A model generated the notes under the pieces. It had not been told where the DNA came from, did not search any database, and saw nothing but the letters and a program-made list of their open reading frames with translations. Position numbers and translations under genes: made by a program. Of a stretch of DNA of 64,000 nucleotides, positions 37,401 through 50,089 are shown in pieces. Source of the stretch: Icerya purchasi (lineage: Eukaryota; Arthropoda; Insecta; Hemiptera; Monophlebidae); the NCBI GenBank assembly GCA_039619475.1, contig CM077115.1, positions 30,455,083 through 30,519,082 of the forward strand, written 5' to 3'. Within the stretch, counting starts at the first letter, position 1. Every line of letters starts with the position of its first letter.

Positions 37401-40400
37401 CCGCATTGATATGCTCTGGGTCCCCAGTCATATCGGGATAGAGGGTAACGAAATGGCAGATTCCTTGACTCAGATTGCTGTATCCTCCTACCTTTTTTTA
37501 AACTAGAATTCTACTTCTAATTTACTTCCATTGTGTAAAAAATTTCATGTTAGATTTTGGTCAGATTTTTACGTTTCTTCCTTTTCTAATCAACCTTCCT
37601 TTTACTTATCCATCCAACCTAATCTTCCTACCCGGCCTTGATTTTACAATTTTCCTTCGCTTCGCCGCTCCGTTATTATCCCCATTGCCGTTTTCGTCTC
37701 GCACTGTCCTCTAATTGTCCCCTTCATCCTAACGACGAAGCCCCGTCTGTGATCCTGACCATATCTTCTTCGAATGTCCATTCCGCGAGAACGAACGCAC
37801 TTCTTTGTACTCCAATCTGTTATCACTAAAACTCCCTAATCCTTATTGTGCTTCGTATATCTTATCGTTTCCGTCGATCTCCGTTGTTCCTATCCTCAGT
37901 TCTTTTATCTTATCAATATTTGACACCGACTTTACATTTAACTGATCCTTCTCCCTCGTGTCGTTTTTGGGCGAAGATCCGTTACTGACATGCCCAAAGG
38001 GGAGTTAAAAAAATAAAAAAAATAAAAAATAAAACTTTTACTCTTAAAGGCAATTGTAGTGATTTTTTCTTTTCTAACAAAGATTTTAATTAATTCTAAA
38101 TTTACTTTAATCTAATTAGTTGTTTGTCTTAAATGATTCTAATTACCTCCAATCAGTTTGATGACTCTGAACTTTTGGTCCAAACAGTTGTCCTTGAACA
38201 AGTTTTTATTGGTAAATTTTGTTTGATAATTAGTAATAATTTGTTATGTACCTTTTTTTTTTTTTTTTTTTTTTTTTTTGAATTTATTTCCTACATTGTT
38301 AAATATACTCAAAATCGTACTTTCTTTTTTTTTTCACTCGCTTTATTACATTGCTAGGTAAAACCAACAGAATAAAAAATTTACCGTAATAACGAAGTTC
38401 TATTCGTGTATACGTCATCGGTTATATAATTTATACTTTTAACCTCTATTAATTAACGTTAAATGTTTATTTAATCAGTTAATAACTGGACCAGTTACTC
38501 TAATGAGTGCGAAATGATGGTGATTATTTCACGCTGATGCAATTGCCGATAATTTTATTCGCAGTATTTTTTTTTTTTTTCTAAAAAAAAAAAGGTTCAA
38601 TTACGTACACAGCTGAATTAATTTTAAACAGATTTTATCTAGTGGATATACTTTATTTTTCTTCTTTGTTATTTATTCATTTTGACATGTTAGTAAAGTC
38701 ATTTTGTTCGCTAAATTTTAAATTTTTAAATGACGAAAAAATTAAAGATTTTTTTAGTGTTTTTGATTTTTCCTAAAATTTTACATTTTTTATTAATATT
38801 TAATAACTCAAATTACAAACTTTTGGTTTATAGGGCCCCGCCTGAAATCATAAACACTAAGCGTGTCTGTTTAACTATTTAAATAGAACGAAAATTAAAA
38901 AATAAAATAGAGGAATACGATTCTCCTACAGCTCTTTATTTTTCTTCTTCAAAATAATGAAATAGTATGTTTAAAACTTGAATTGTACATTAAAAATAGC
39001 CTAGATGAAAAATATTTCTGTAAATTGAGTTTTTCGATGTAGGTGTATAAGGGAATATACGGTATTTTTACGTACTAAATTGAAGTAGCATTTTATCAAG
39101 TACAGTAGAAATATTTTTACCTGATTCGACGTTTAAGTGTCGCGGCACTTCATCCTTACTGTTTCCTAAATCTTCCAACAGTTTTGGGCTTATCGTAAGT
39201 AAATCACAACCGCACAGCGCTTTTACTTCTCCTAGTAATTAAACAATTATATTAAATTCACATAAATATCGTCGATAATTTGAAGAGGGTTAATATAAAT
39301 TATAGTTCACTCAAATTAATCGTTCTGTTTAGAGGTATTTTTACTTACAGAAAACCGATTAGTATAAATATAATGCGAAAATTTCAAGAAAAAAAAATGT
39401 TTTTATAAACTTAAAAGAAGAACTGGTTTACTTTACAAGCGAATTTCTTCAACATTTAGTAGAAGCGGAACCGTTAATTCTTACAAACGTCATTGTCACG
39501 AATTTACTGGTAATTCTTAAAAATGTATAAAAATGTTCACTAGAAAAATATGTACAATTGAAATTATTTTAATTAATATTTCCGAAGAAATGAAAAAGTA
39601 TCAGGGCAACTTACCGACGTTACGAAACGAAGCACCCATTACAACAGTCTTATAACCAAATTTTTTATAATAATTATAAATTTTGGTGACAGATTTTACC
39701 CCTGGATCGTCCAGCGGTTCGTACGTTTTTTGATTGGTATTCGCAACATACCTAAAAGCATTAATAAATGTTATATTTAATTAATACATATAAAATTTAC
39801 GATTTTTTAAATTTTTTTTTTAACACACATATGTAAACTGCGTAACGGATGATTAAATAATTCAATAATATAACGATCATTTTTATTTGTGTTTTTGTTT
39901 TTTATCCGCATATGGCCGGCAATGAAAAGTGTTTACAAGGTATCTTTAATTTTTAATAACGTTTTAAGAAAATTCAAAAAAAAGGTTTGTAAACCATGAA
40001 TCCAATAGTACGTAAATACCTAATCAGATCATTAGGAATTCCAGATGAATATTTATTTGATAAGTTGAGCAGAAGAAAGCAGCCCGACTCTGACCATTTT
40101 ATAAAATTTCATCATAATCTGAATCATTAAGAAACTTTTATCGAAGAAATTATATTTAATTTTTCAAAGTCTAAATAATACCGGCCTCAAAGAAGGTTGA
40201 CATTCAGTCAAATCATCTGTAATAAAGCGTTCATCAGAGAGTATAGATAGAAGATATCTTAGTGCGCAGATTTATTTAGTAATCATGAAAATCAAACTTA
40301 TACCGAATTAAAAGTTGAAGAAATATTTTTCATCGATGTTTCTTTTTGACGATTTCAATGCCAGTAAGGTTTTCGAGAAATATAATTCCTTCTCTTAATC

Positions 40401-43400
40401 CAAGCAGTGGTGCTCAGTTGATTTTCAGGTCCTTTGAGTACCGTTTAATTATAAATATCAAGATCGAATTTTGTTACTAAGTTTAATAACGCATCATTCT
40501 GAAATTAATTTATTAAGATCGAACTGCCTGGAAAATTTATTCCTAAAAAATATCTGATAAGATTGACAAACGATAGCAAATACGAAACTCAGCGGATTTT
40601 ACTTCATTTTTAGTACATCATTCTATCAGAGAAGAAGTGAAAAAACTGAAAGGCTAATTAATTAACATGTTTCTTGTTTACAATCAAAAAAGTTCGAGAT
40701 GTTCATTATATCGATTTAAATTTCGATCAATTACTAATATAGAACACGTTTAATACAGCTATTTACAATTTTACAAAACTCATTACTTATATTAAAAACT
40801 GTGAAGCAGTCTAATATTAACAGTATTATTAATAAACAATGGGAACAATGAACATTTTAAAATAGTTTCGTTAATAACATAATTCAAGGTCATGCCATGA
40901 AAATATTTAGATAAATATCGCATTTCACGTTCATTTAAGAGGAAAACGTACAAAATAAATAAGAATAACGTAACCTAAGTAAAATGCCGAAAAAAAATAA
41001 ATAGCGTATTTACTAGAACAAACTAAAACACGTACACACACAAAAAAAAAAAAAAGAAGTGAAAATCAAAATTACTTTTTGAAACATAGAAAAATATTAA
41101 GTAAGAATGTAACTGAATTTTAACGGCAGTTATAAAGTATGCCAAAGAAAAAGCCCATATAAACAAAAAAAAAGTATTACCAATCTAAAATTCTTCCAAC
41201 AAATGGTGATATCAGCGTAACACCAGCTTCAGCGCATGCAACGGCTTGATGGAATGAAAACAGTAACGTCAAATTGCAATGTATCTTATATTTACGCTCC
41301 AGTATTCTATTGAAAAATTGGCACATATTACTCGTTTTAATTTCGCTTATTAATAATTTCCACTTCCTTATGATTAATAACCACGTTGTATGACAGTTAT
41401 GTAAATATTCTTGTAAACTAATTTATACATGTTTAAAATAACACCCTGAACAAAATAAGTCGTATAAATCACCCCTTAACCAAAATATTTCCTCTTCCAA
41501 TGTTTTACCCGTCGAATTTAAAACATGCCAGTGGTACATAATTCGATTGATTTTGTTAGTTTCCGTTACATTAGTTTTTTTTTTTTTTAGTTAATTAGAA
41601 CTGGTTTCTTTAACGATTAATTTAGTATTAACAATAATACCTGTTTTCAACAAGTGTTACTGAAAGAAAAAAACTAACAAAATATCTTACTGTATGAGTT
41701 TTTCAAATAAATACCTATAATACCGGTGTTGTTAAATCACATGAATTTTACATTTATTTAGTTTTTAAATAATAATAATAATAATAATAATAATAATTAA
41801 AAAGTTGCTTCTAATATACAGCGATAGAGTCATTTAATACTTTACTTAATTTTATTCGCAAATTTTAACTTCCAGATCATGCATTTTACAATGCAGTCCG
41901 AAAATTTCAATATGTGCGGATTAAGTTGATCCATGTGTATACTCTTTGAAAGGTAAAATATTTGTAGTTACATTTTAACCTCAATTAACTTGTTTCAAAA
42001 TGATCCGATAGAAATGTAACTGAAATAAAATGAGTCCTACACTCTTGACGGAGCGTCAAGGTTGCGAAGTTAAAATTTACAACATTCTAAGTCTAAGTCA
42101 GTTTCTTTCTCTCGATCATCTCTACTTTCCTAATTTTTCTGGTACTCAATTATTTCATCAAACTGACCCCAGAACGAAACGAGTTTCAAATACGTAACCT
42201 TCAATTAATCAAATATTACTAGGCTACTGCGCTAACTAGAAGAATTGCGCGATGCAATAATTCTGATTCATTTCTTTTTCAAACGTGTAGCCACACTGAA
42301 TCATATGACGTTAATTAATCGTTGTTTTGTATGTGAGTGTTTTTAATATGCAGTTAACTGGCGATGGCTTAAAAATTGCAGTGCTACTTTTTTGTTACTG
42401 CCCCAACAAATGAATAGTTGTGATACGGAACAGTGATCGGAAAAACACTGCTCACTGCTCCGGCAATTACTCCGACTACACGGTTCCAGAGCAACGAGTG
42501 GGAAAACGACATTATCTCTTCTGCTGAATGTTCCTCTTCCTTTACTCATTCAGACGCACTACATACATTAAAACGCATAGCCAGACGAAATATGCGTCAT
42601 TGCTGGCGCTGCGTGTTTTTTTCTGTCACACAATTTCCTTCATAATTACGTTTCATGTAATTTTTCGAGAATCAAAATGAATGATATATGAACAATTTAG
42701 AATTTATCGAATACTAAGTGTTTTTTCACAATTTTCTGTTTTTTTTTTTTTTCGTTGCTCGACATACAGTTGACCATGTGAGAAGCATGGGGTTTCCAGG
42801 TTAATAACGCAAACACTCAATGACTGCCCTTGTGATTTGTTAATAGTCACTGCGAAAGCAAGACGCAATACAAACTGTAATTGTTTGAAGTCAAACAGCA
42901 TGTCAGCCGGAACCATTGGAATACGTGGTATCAAAACGTCTTCTCCTGTTTTGTAACGATAAGCTTTCGTATTGTTGTATAAACTGTGGACATCAGTTGT
43001 GTGTTCATATATGGGGGAGGATTAAATAATCTTTTTTGTATATTGCGTCCACTTTTTTTCCAATTTCTGAGTCCATATGAACCTAGCCGGGAAGATGGCG
43101 GGTATTTTAACAAAATTATTGAAATCAGTCCACCCGTCCTTGAGTTTTGCGCTTAGCAAGAAAACAACAATTCATTTTTATTTATGTATAGATTCTTAGA
43201 AGTTACCTATCATTAAGCAAAACGTATATAAGGGCGTCGCCAGTCGTTGAGGCAGGGGGCAAGATGATAGAAAGAGGATATGAGTTATAGGAGAAATACA
43301 ATTTATAAGTCGTAAAGGCTTAATATTTTATTAAACAAGAATCAAATCTTAATTAAAACATAATTTTCGTGGGTTTCTGGCAAATTGTTCTACTACTTTA

Positions 43401-46400
43401 TTATAAAAGTCTTCCAAATTGTCCATGATTACGCGCCTATGAATACTCATCATGGCTGGTTGATTAAAAAGTTTCAAGGCTCCAGGAGGGGAGGCAGCTG
43501 CCCCTGTCCCCCGTCGGCGACGCCCATGGACATATGTATAAATATTGGAAAGAGTAAGTTTTTAATTTTTTTTGTTGCATTAAAATGCGTTATACGATTT
43601 ACGTTTACTTCTATTTCTTAAAATCAGATAAATACCGTTTTAAAAATATTTATATTTTTAATTTCATTGTAAAAGATAGTTTCTTCTAATAAAAAATCTG
43701 GGACGCAATTAACGTAAGCGATTAAATTTTTTAATTTTTACGTGGTCGAGAATTTAAAAGTTTATAAATTTTTAGTATAACAATATTTTTAATTATGTAA
43801 AAAAATATTAATCTTTATTATCTATTAATCAAACGTTTCGACATCAGTTGTGAGAGTAAAAATAATAATTTTGTTTCGGAGCAACTGCTACAGCAGAATA
43901 GCAAAACATTTCTAAAAGCTGCTTCGGGCGGAGTTACCCTGACAAATTAGTTGCAAACAAATACAGAAAGATGAAATTATTAAAGAAACTCAAATTAGTG
44001 GGAGGATGCTAAAAACCGGAAACAATGGATATCTACGGAGGCATTCATCCAGGAGTAGATAAAAAAACGACTGAAAGGAAAAAAATCAATATTTGTACTA
44101 TGGGTTATATATATATATATAGGGTGAGGCAGCATAATTTACTTTTTTAAAATGCGCCACTTTTTTCTACTAATTTTTTTAAAGAAATACTAACAGAAAA
44201 TCGAAATAAAACTGCAAGGGAAGAAGCATACATATTCCCAACGGGATCTAGAGTATGTTATTTCGATTTTCTGTTATTATTTCTTTAAAAAATTTAATAG
44301 AAAAAAAGTGACGCATTTTAAAAAAGGAAGTTATGCTGCCGCACCCTGCATAATATATTTGTATATATCAGGTTATATAAAAATAAAAACAATAACATTG
44401 TAATTACTTGGCAGCTTGTATACCTTCCCATGTAGAAGCCAGTTTTATCAATATTCGATTCTTGTTAATACCCTGCTCTTCATACATCTTGATGTACTTC
44501 TTCGCTTTTGCTATACTAGCCTCCACATCAAATGATAACCTAATTTGTACGTGAAAAATAATTAATATCACAGAACAGTACGATAATACTAAAAAGTTAA
44601 AACAGCTTAGAAGTTCGACTCCAATCGGAGTGCACGCTTTACTCCATCAAATAATGTCACATAATTGTTACTGTAAAATGTTACCAGTAAAATGGAAAAT
44701 AAAATATAAAGTAAATTAATAATTCTAATAGCAAATTATTGAACATTAGACATTTCTACGAAGTATAAAATGTATTGATAAGGAATTTGCGCGTGAATAG
44801 TGCACTAGAAATACTAATGGTTTTAAATGTTCACGATTAAAATTAGCCATTTGCTATTCAGCACAAAACATATTACTTTAATATTATATTTTAAACTAAT
44901 TTCAGTTTATGTGCGTTTGAGATTGCCTGTTTTTTTAACATCTGTTTTAAATTTCAACTTTTTTCTATTTTTTGTAATAATTATACATTAAAATCAAAAT
45001 TTATTTTGTTATTCATAATGCAAGTTAATTAAATTTTTAATTTACTCATTATATCTGTACGTATGTCAACTTTTTTTGTTTCTATATAATTTTACCACAA
45101 TCATACGCAGTGTTTCGAACTGGGCTGGGTTTCAATTGTTTTAGTAATCTCATTTTAAATAATACATTTGAAACATTGAAACAGTGACATTGTTTTATTT
45201 GTTTTTTAATACTGTTGTATTATTTAGACAATTACTAGTACCCTGATATCGATTGCTATACTCATTACAAATTGTTACTGAATTGCAATAAAGTGTACAT
45301 TGTTTGAAGCTGGTTATTAATTCCCGCAGAGTTACCTTATTAAATATCCAATTCTATTGAAATATAAACAATATTTTTAAAACACTTGGATAGAAATTAG
45401 GCTATATTACAGTTTTAATACAACGAAACATTACTTATAAAGTAACAAAACGTAATTACTAATAAAATTTCGTTTATGCACACTCATTATTTCTTAAAAT
45501 AATTTTTACATAATTATTACTATGTTTAATTTGAAATAAACATGGAATTGTTAAAATTGCGTTAAACATATAATTTCCGTGAATAGTACTTTGCTTATGC
45601 AATACTTTTCAAGACGTAATTTTTGTATATAACTGTTTCGAAATGTTATATACCTTCATCGTGAAAAAACAGCGTGTACAATGAAAGAATGTATATGAAT
45701 TTTTTTTTTTTCCATATCTCAATATAAACATGAAAACATGTTTAATTTGACCTAACAATCTTATAATTAAAGCGATATTACTGATACTGAAGGAGATCAA
45801 TTTACTAAAAAAAAAACTAAAGTATAATGGAATGCGTATTTTTAACTTTAACGGATGAAGTAGTATACCTGGCATCAACTTCAGTCGATACTCGACCCGG
45901 TATAATTTTCAGTATTTCGGTACCAAATAACACAACCAACTTGTCGAGTGCCAATTCCGCTTGCTCCTGAACGGTTCTGTAAAAATTACATATAAAACAA
46001 CTCACAATTAACGAGCTACATGATGCCAAGTTAAAAATTATAACAGACGTACGCCATGAAACAGTTTTCAACGTATTTTTTAAATTTATTGCATTCGCCC
46101 AACACGTCATACGTATACTCCAGTGATTTGAAATAATAGGAAATATCTAAATAGATAATTAATTTTAATTAAAAAAGTACGGATCAAATTATTTTTTTAT
46201 TCATGCGGTATAAACGTACTCTGCGCGGTGTAATATAATGCTTAACATCAGTTATCACGTTACAGCGGAGTGGTTTCCCAACCTTTTCTATATTTCACGC
46301 CCCTAAAAATTTATTAATGAACCCACACGCCGCCCCGTAAGGGAAAAAAATGATTACACGTTTCATGATAAAGATTAATTGTTAGTGTTTCAAAGTAAGA

Positions 46401-49400
46401 AAACCAAAAATGATTTATATGTTATTTAATTATAAAGGGTGCTTTTTTAATGATTCGACAGATCATTCTTTTTTTCCGATTTAGACTTTATTCCATTGGC
46501 CCCTATTCTCTGTATTTATTCCTAAATCTTTCTCCCGCATATTCTAATTTTATATTTTTATTCTGTCTTTCACGATATATTTATATAATTGTTTGCTAAT
46601 TTTTTTCTGTTGGACGCGATACTGTCGATTGTATATGTTTGAAGGTATACGTCATACTTTCTTTTATGTCACTTAATTATTTCGTTGCAATCTATGATAT
46701 ATTGAATACATTTGAATACCGAATGGGGTTCATGCAACCTTCTTCGTCGCATGTTTCATATTGATTACTGCTTATCATTCTCATTTTTGCGGGACGACTA
46801 AGTGTTAGATAATGCGTTTTTCTGAATCGTATTACTGTTTTTATCTATTCCACTGAAAAATATTGGATTCCATCGCGCTATCATTTGTGAGGTAAGATTT
46901 TTTAGATCTTCCGATGATGTTTTTCTTTTTCTTAGAGTTTCGTTCTTTCATTGCTTTATCTCTAAATTGTTTTATTTCTAAGCATAACTCTGTATAATAA
47001 ATTCTTACGCTATCTCGTTTAAAGTATTTCTCTTTTCTAGATGGTTTATCCGTAATTTCATTTCTCTTTTTTCTTGAATGTTCCGGGGCACCTAAAGTAG
47101 TTCTACACTTTTAATTTCGTTACGTAATATTTTTATTCTTCTGACCGGTATAATCTTGGTGTATACATGAATATTTGTTAAAATCTGTATCGCGGTCACA
47201 AAGTCAACTAACATTATAAAAATTACACAGTGAAATTTTAATAAAATCACATTGTCTATTCAGTTACATTGTTTCGTTTTTTTTTATAATTCTATAAAAA
47301 TTCATATAAACCAAATTTTGTATTGCGAAAATTTTATTAATACTTTAACAAAGATGAAATGAGAACACGAATTTTATTTAATTGAAATAATTTTTCTCGC
47401 ACACCTTTGGTTGGGAATTTCCGCTTTTTAAAATTATTAAAATTTCATTTTTCAACTAACTTTCCGTGTTCCTTTCCGTATTGTACCGCTTGATCAATTA
47501 AAACTTTATACTGAGGCATGGTTGCAGCTGCTAAAATAAGGGATGGATTCGTAGTAGCATCGGTAGGTTGATACTTCTTCATTGCTGTAACAATATATCA
47601 GTATATAAAAGCTCAGTTATTGGATTATACATTATCTATCTATCTAATACGAATTCAAATTAATACGGAGATTATTTTTTTGTTTTTAATCTATTTCGTT
47701 CCTGTTCCAAAATGAATTGTTTGTAGATTGCATTCGATGAGCACCAATATGGTAAACTCGAGTGAAATTAATTCAATCTGTTTATTCAAAGTCCCTGCTC
47801 CGGATAGTCAACGAAATAAGCTCAGTATATTCGGATACTGACTAAAAGAACGCGAGTAGTTACGCGGCGATTACATTTAATAGCTTAATCACGTATATGG
47901 ATACGGGTAAGAAATTAATTAATGACTGAACCGAATTATTATTCGTCAGAGATAAAATTACTGCTCAAAAAATCAAGAATAACTATTATTTCTGATCTTT
48001 TCTCCAGGAACTACAAAATTAATTCCTCTCGCACTTATTTCGCTAACTGCGTGTGAAGTTCTGCACCGTACGACTCAGTTTCTGAAGGCACCATCTGAAG
48101 CCTTAGGTGGTAATATCCTCTTTAGCTCTTATAGAAGAGTTAATTTCAATTGATTACATAATTTTTCGCAAAATAATGTGTTTTTTTTTTTTTTTCAAAT
48201 TTCCAGAACAAAAAGTTAGAAACTGTTGATATTTAATAAACTTTAAATTTACGATTTGGTTTCCTTTTTCTTTTTTAAATCGATTCCGTTATCCGTGGAC
48301 GTACGAAGTACTAATTACAATAATTTGCATAATAATTTCTATTCCAGCTTCCAACTAAAAAATATAACAAAAAAATAAAGCAAACACACTACAAAATTTC
48401 CTATTACCTTCGGCGTACAAATGGCACAGCAATTTAGTATGCGTTGTGTACATGTACATACATGTATATTAATGACTATGCCATTCTTAGGCTGAAGATA
48501 TAAGGAACTTGGTCATATTTTTGCGTTATTTAGAAACCATATGACCCGTTTGCGTTACGGCGATTATAATAGAAATTGTTAAGCAAATAGTAAATGTGGT
48601 CGGTTGCGAACGTTTTTTTCTAAAATAGTAAAATATACATGTTTTTATCAAGAATGATGTAGCTAGTTGAAATTTACTCTTCTTCAAGTATTATAGAAGA
48701 ACCAACATTCGGCAATATTCCCAGGGTAAGTTGCGAAAGATCGAATTATTATGCACATATGTAAACCCCGTTAGCCTTTGCCATAAGATACATTCTAAAA
48801 TTTCTTCATCTCCTTTTTTCTATACATTATGTAAAGACCCCGAGAGGAGGACAAATTAAATTAATCGTCTTTTTAATCGATTTATAATAATTCGAAAACT
48901 GTTTTTTTTTTCTTTTTTTTTGAGTATATATATTTATTTTTAGTTGCATTGGTTTCTTTCGTTAAGCTAAAACGCTTGTCAACGAATTATCTTATATTTA
49001 TTATACATATTCTCGTGTAATATCTACTACTTACATCTTAATCAGTTTTTGTACTTATCGACAACTAAAATCTATTTTCTTTTTTTTTGTAATCTGTATA
49101 TTTCTTTACTTTTTGTTGTGCATTCTCTTATTTTATGTTTATTATTTTTTTACATTTCCTTATTTTCCTTTTTATTTCCCCTATTTTTCCCTCCTCCGTT
49201 ATTATTTCCTTAGGTATTTTATTTAACATCTAAGTTTTAACATATTTGTCAGTTTGCTCCCCTATCTTTGTTCTTGCTAACGACTGTTGGTAAGGTAAAT
49301 CTTTTCCTCAGCTCGTATTCTGTTTTTATTTTTTCCTCCAATTCCATTTTCTTTCCTGTTGTTATATATTCATACATCTTTATTAATAACTAGATTTCTG

Positions 49401-50046
49401 TTATGTTCATTCGGTCTTCTTTTTTAATTACTTCATTTTCAGTTTCTCCCCTAAGGATTTACTATTAATTTCAAGCATTTGATTTGCAGTTTATTTATTT
49501 TCCCTAGGTATACTTTCCCCATCATTCCTCATGCCTGAATTCCATATCTGATCCTCGAATCTACTAGCACGTAATAAACTACGAGTATTTTTAATGTTTC
49601 ATGTGTTGCATACTTTTTTTAATGTATATAAAGCCGGTAATATTGCCCTAATTTTCTTTGTGATATGCTCCATACGTACGTTCCATATTAAATATTAGTT
49701 TATCATTAACCCGAAAAATATTTATACTGAGTTACCATTTCTAACTACTGGCAGTTTTTCATTTCACATTCATTTCTTCCTCCCCAATAGAGCGCGCAAA
49801 TTCATTTGAGTGCTATATTATATTTCGACAATACGAATCCCACCCCTGTCCCTTTTTTTTCGTAATACCATTTGTCTTTTTTACATTAATTCTTAGATTT
49901 TTATCATGTACCCATCTACTTATGGTTATTACATCTTTTTGTATTCTTATTTCTGCCTCTTTAATATCTTTATGTGATGTAACTATTGCAGTATCATCCG
50001 CGATGAAGACTATGTCACTATAAATTAATTCCCTATATAGATCACT

Positions 50047-50089
<43 letters not shown>

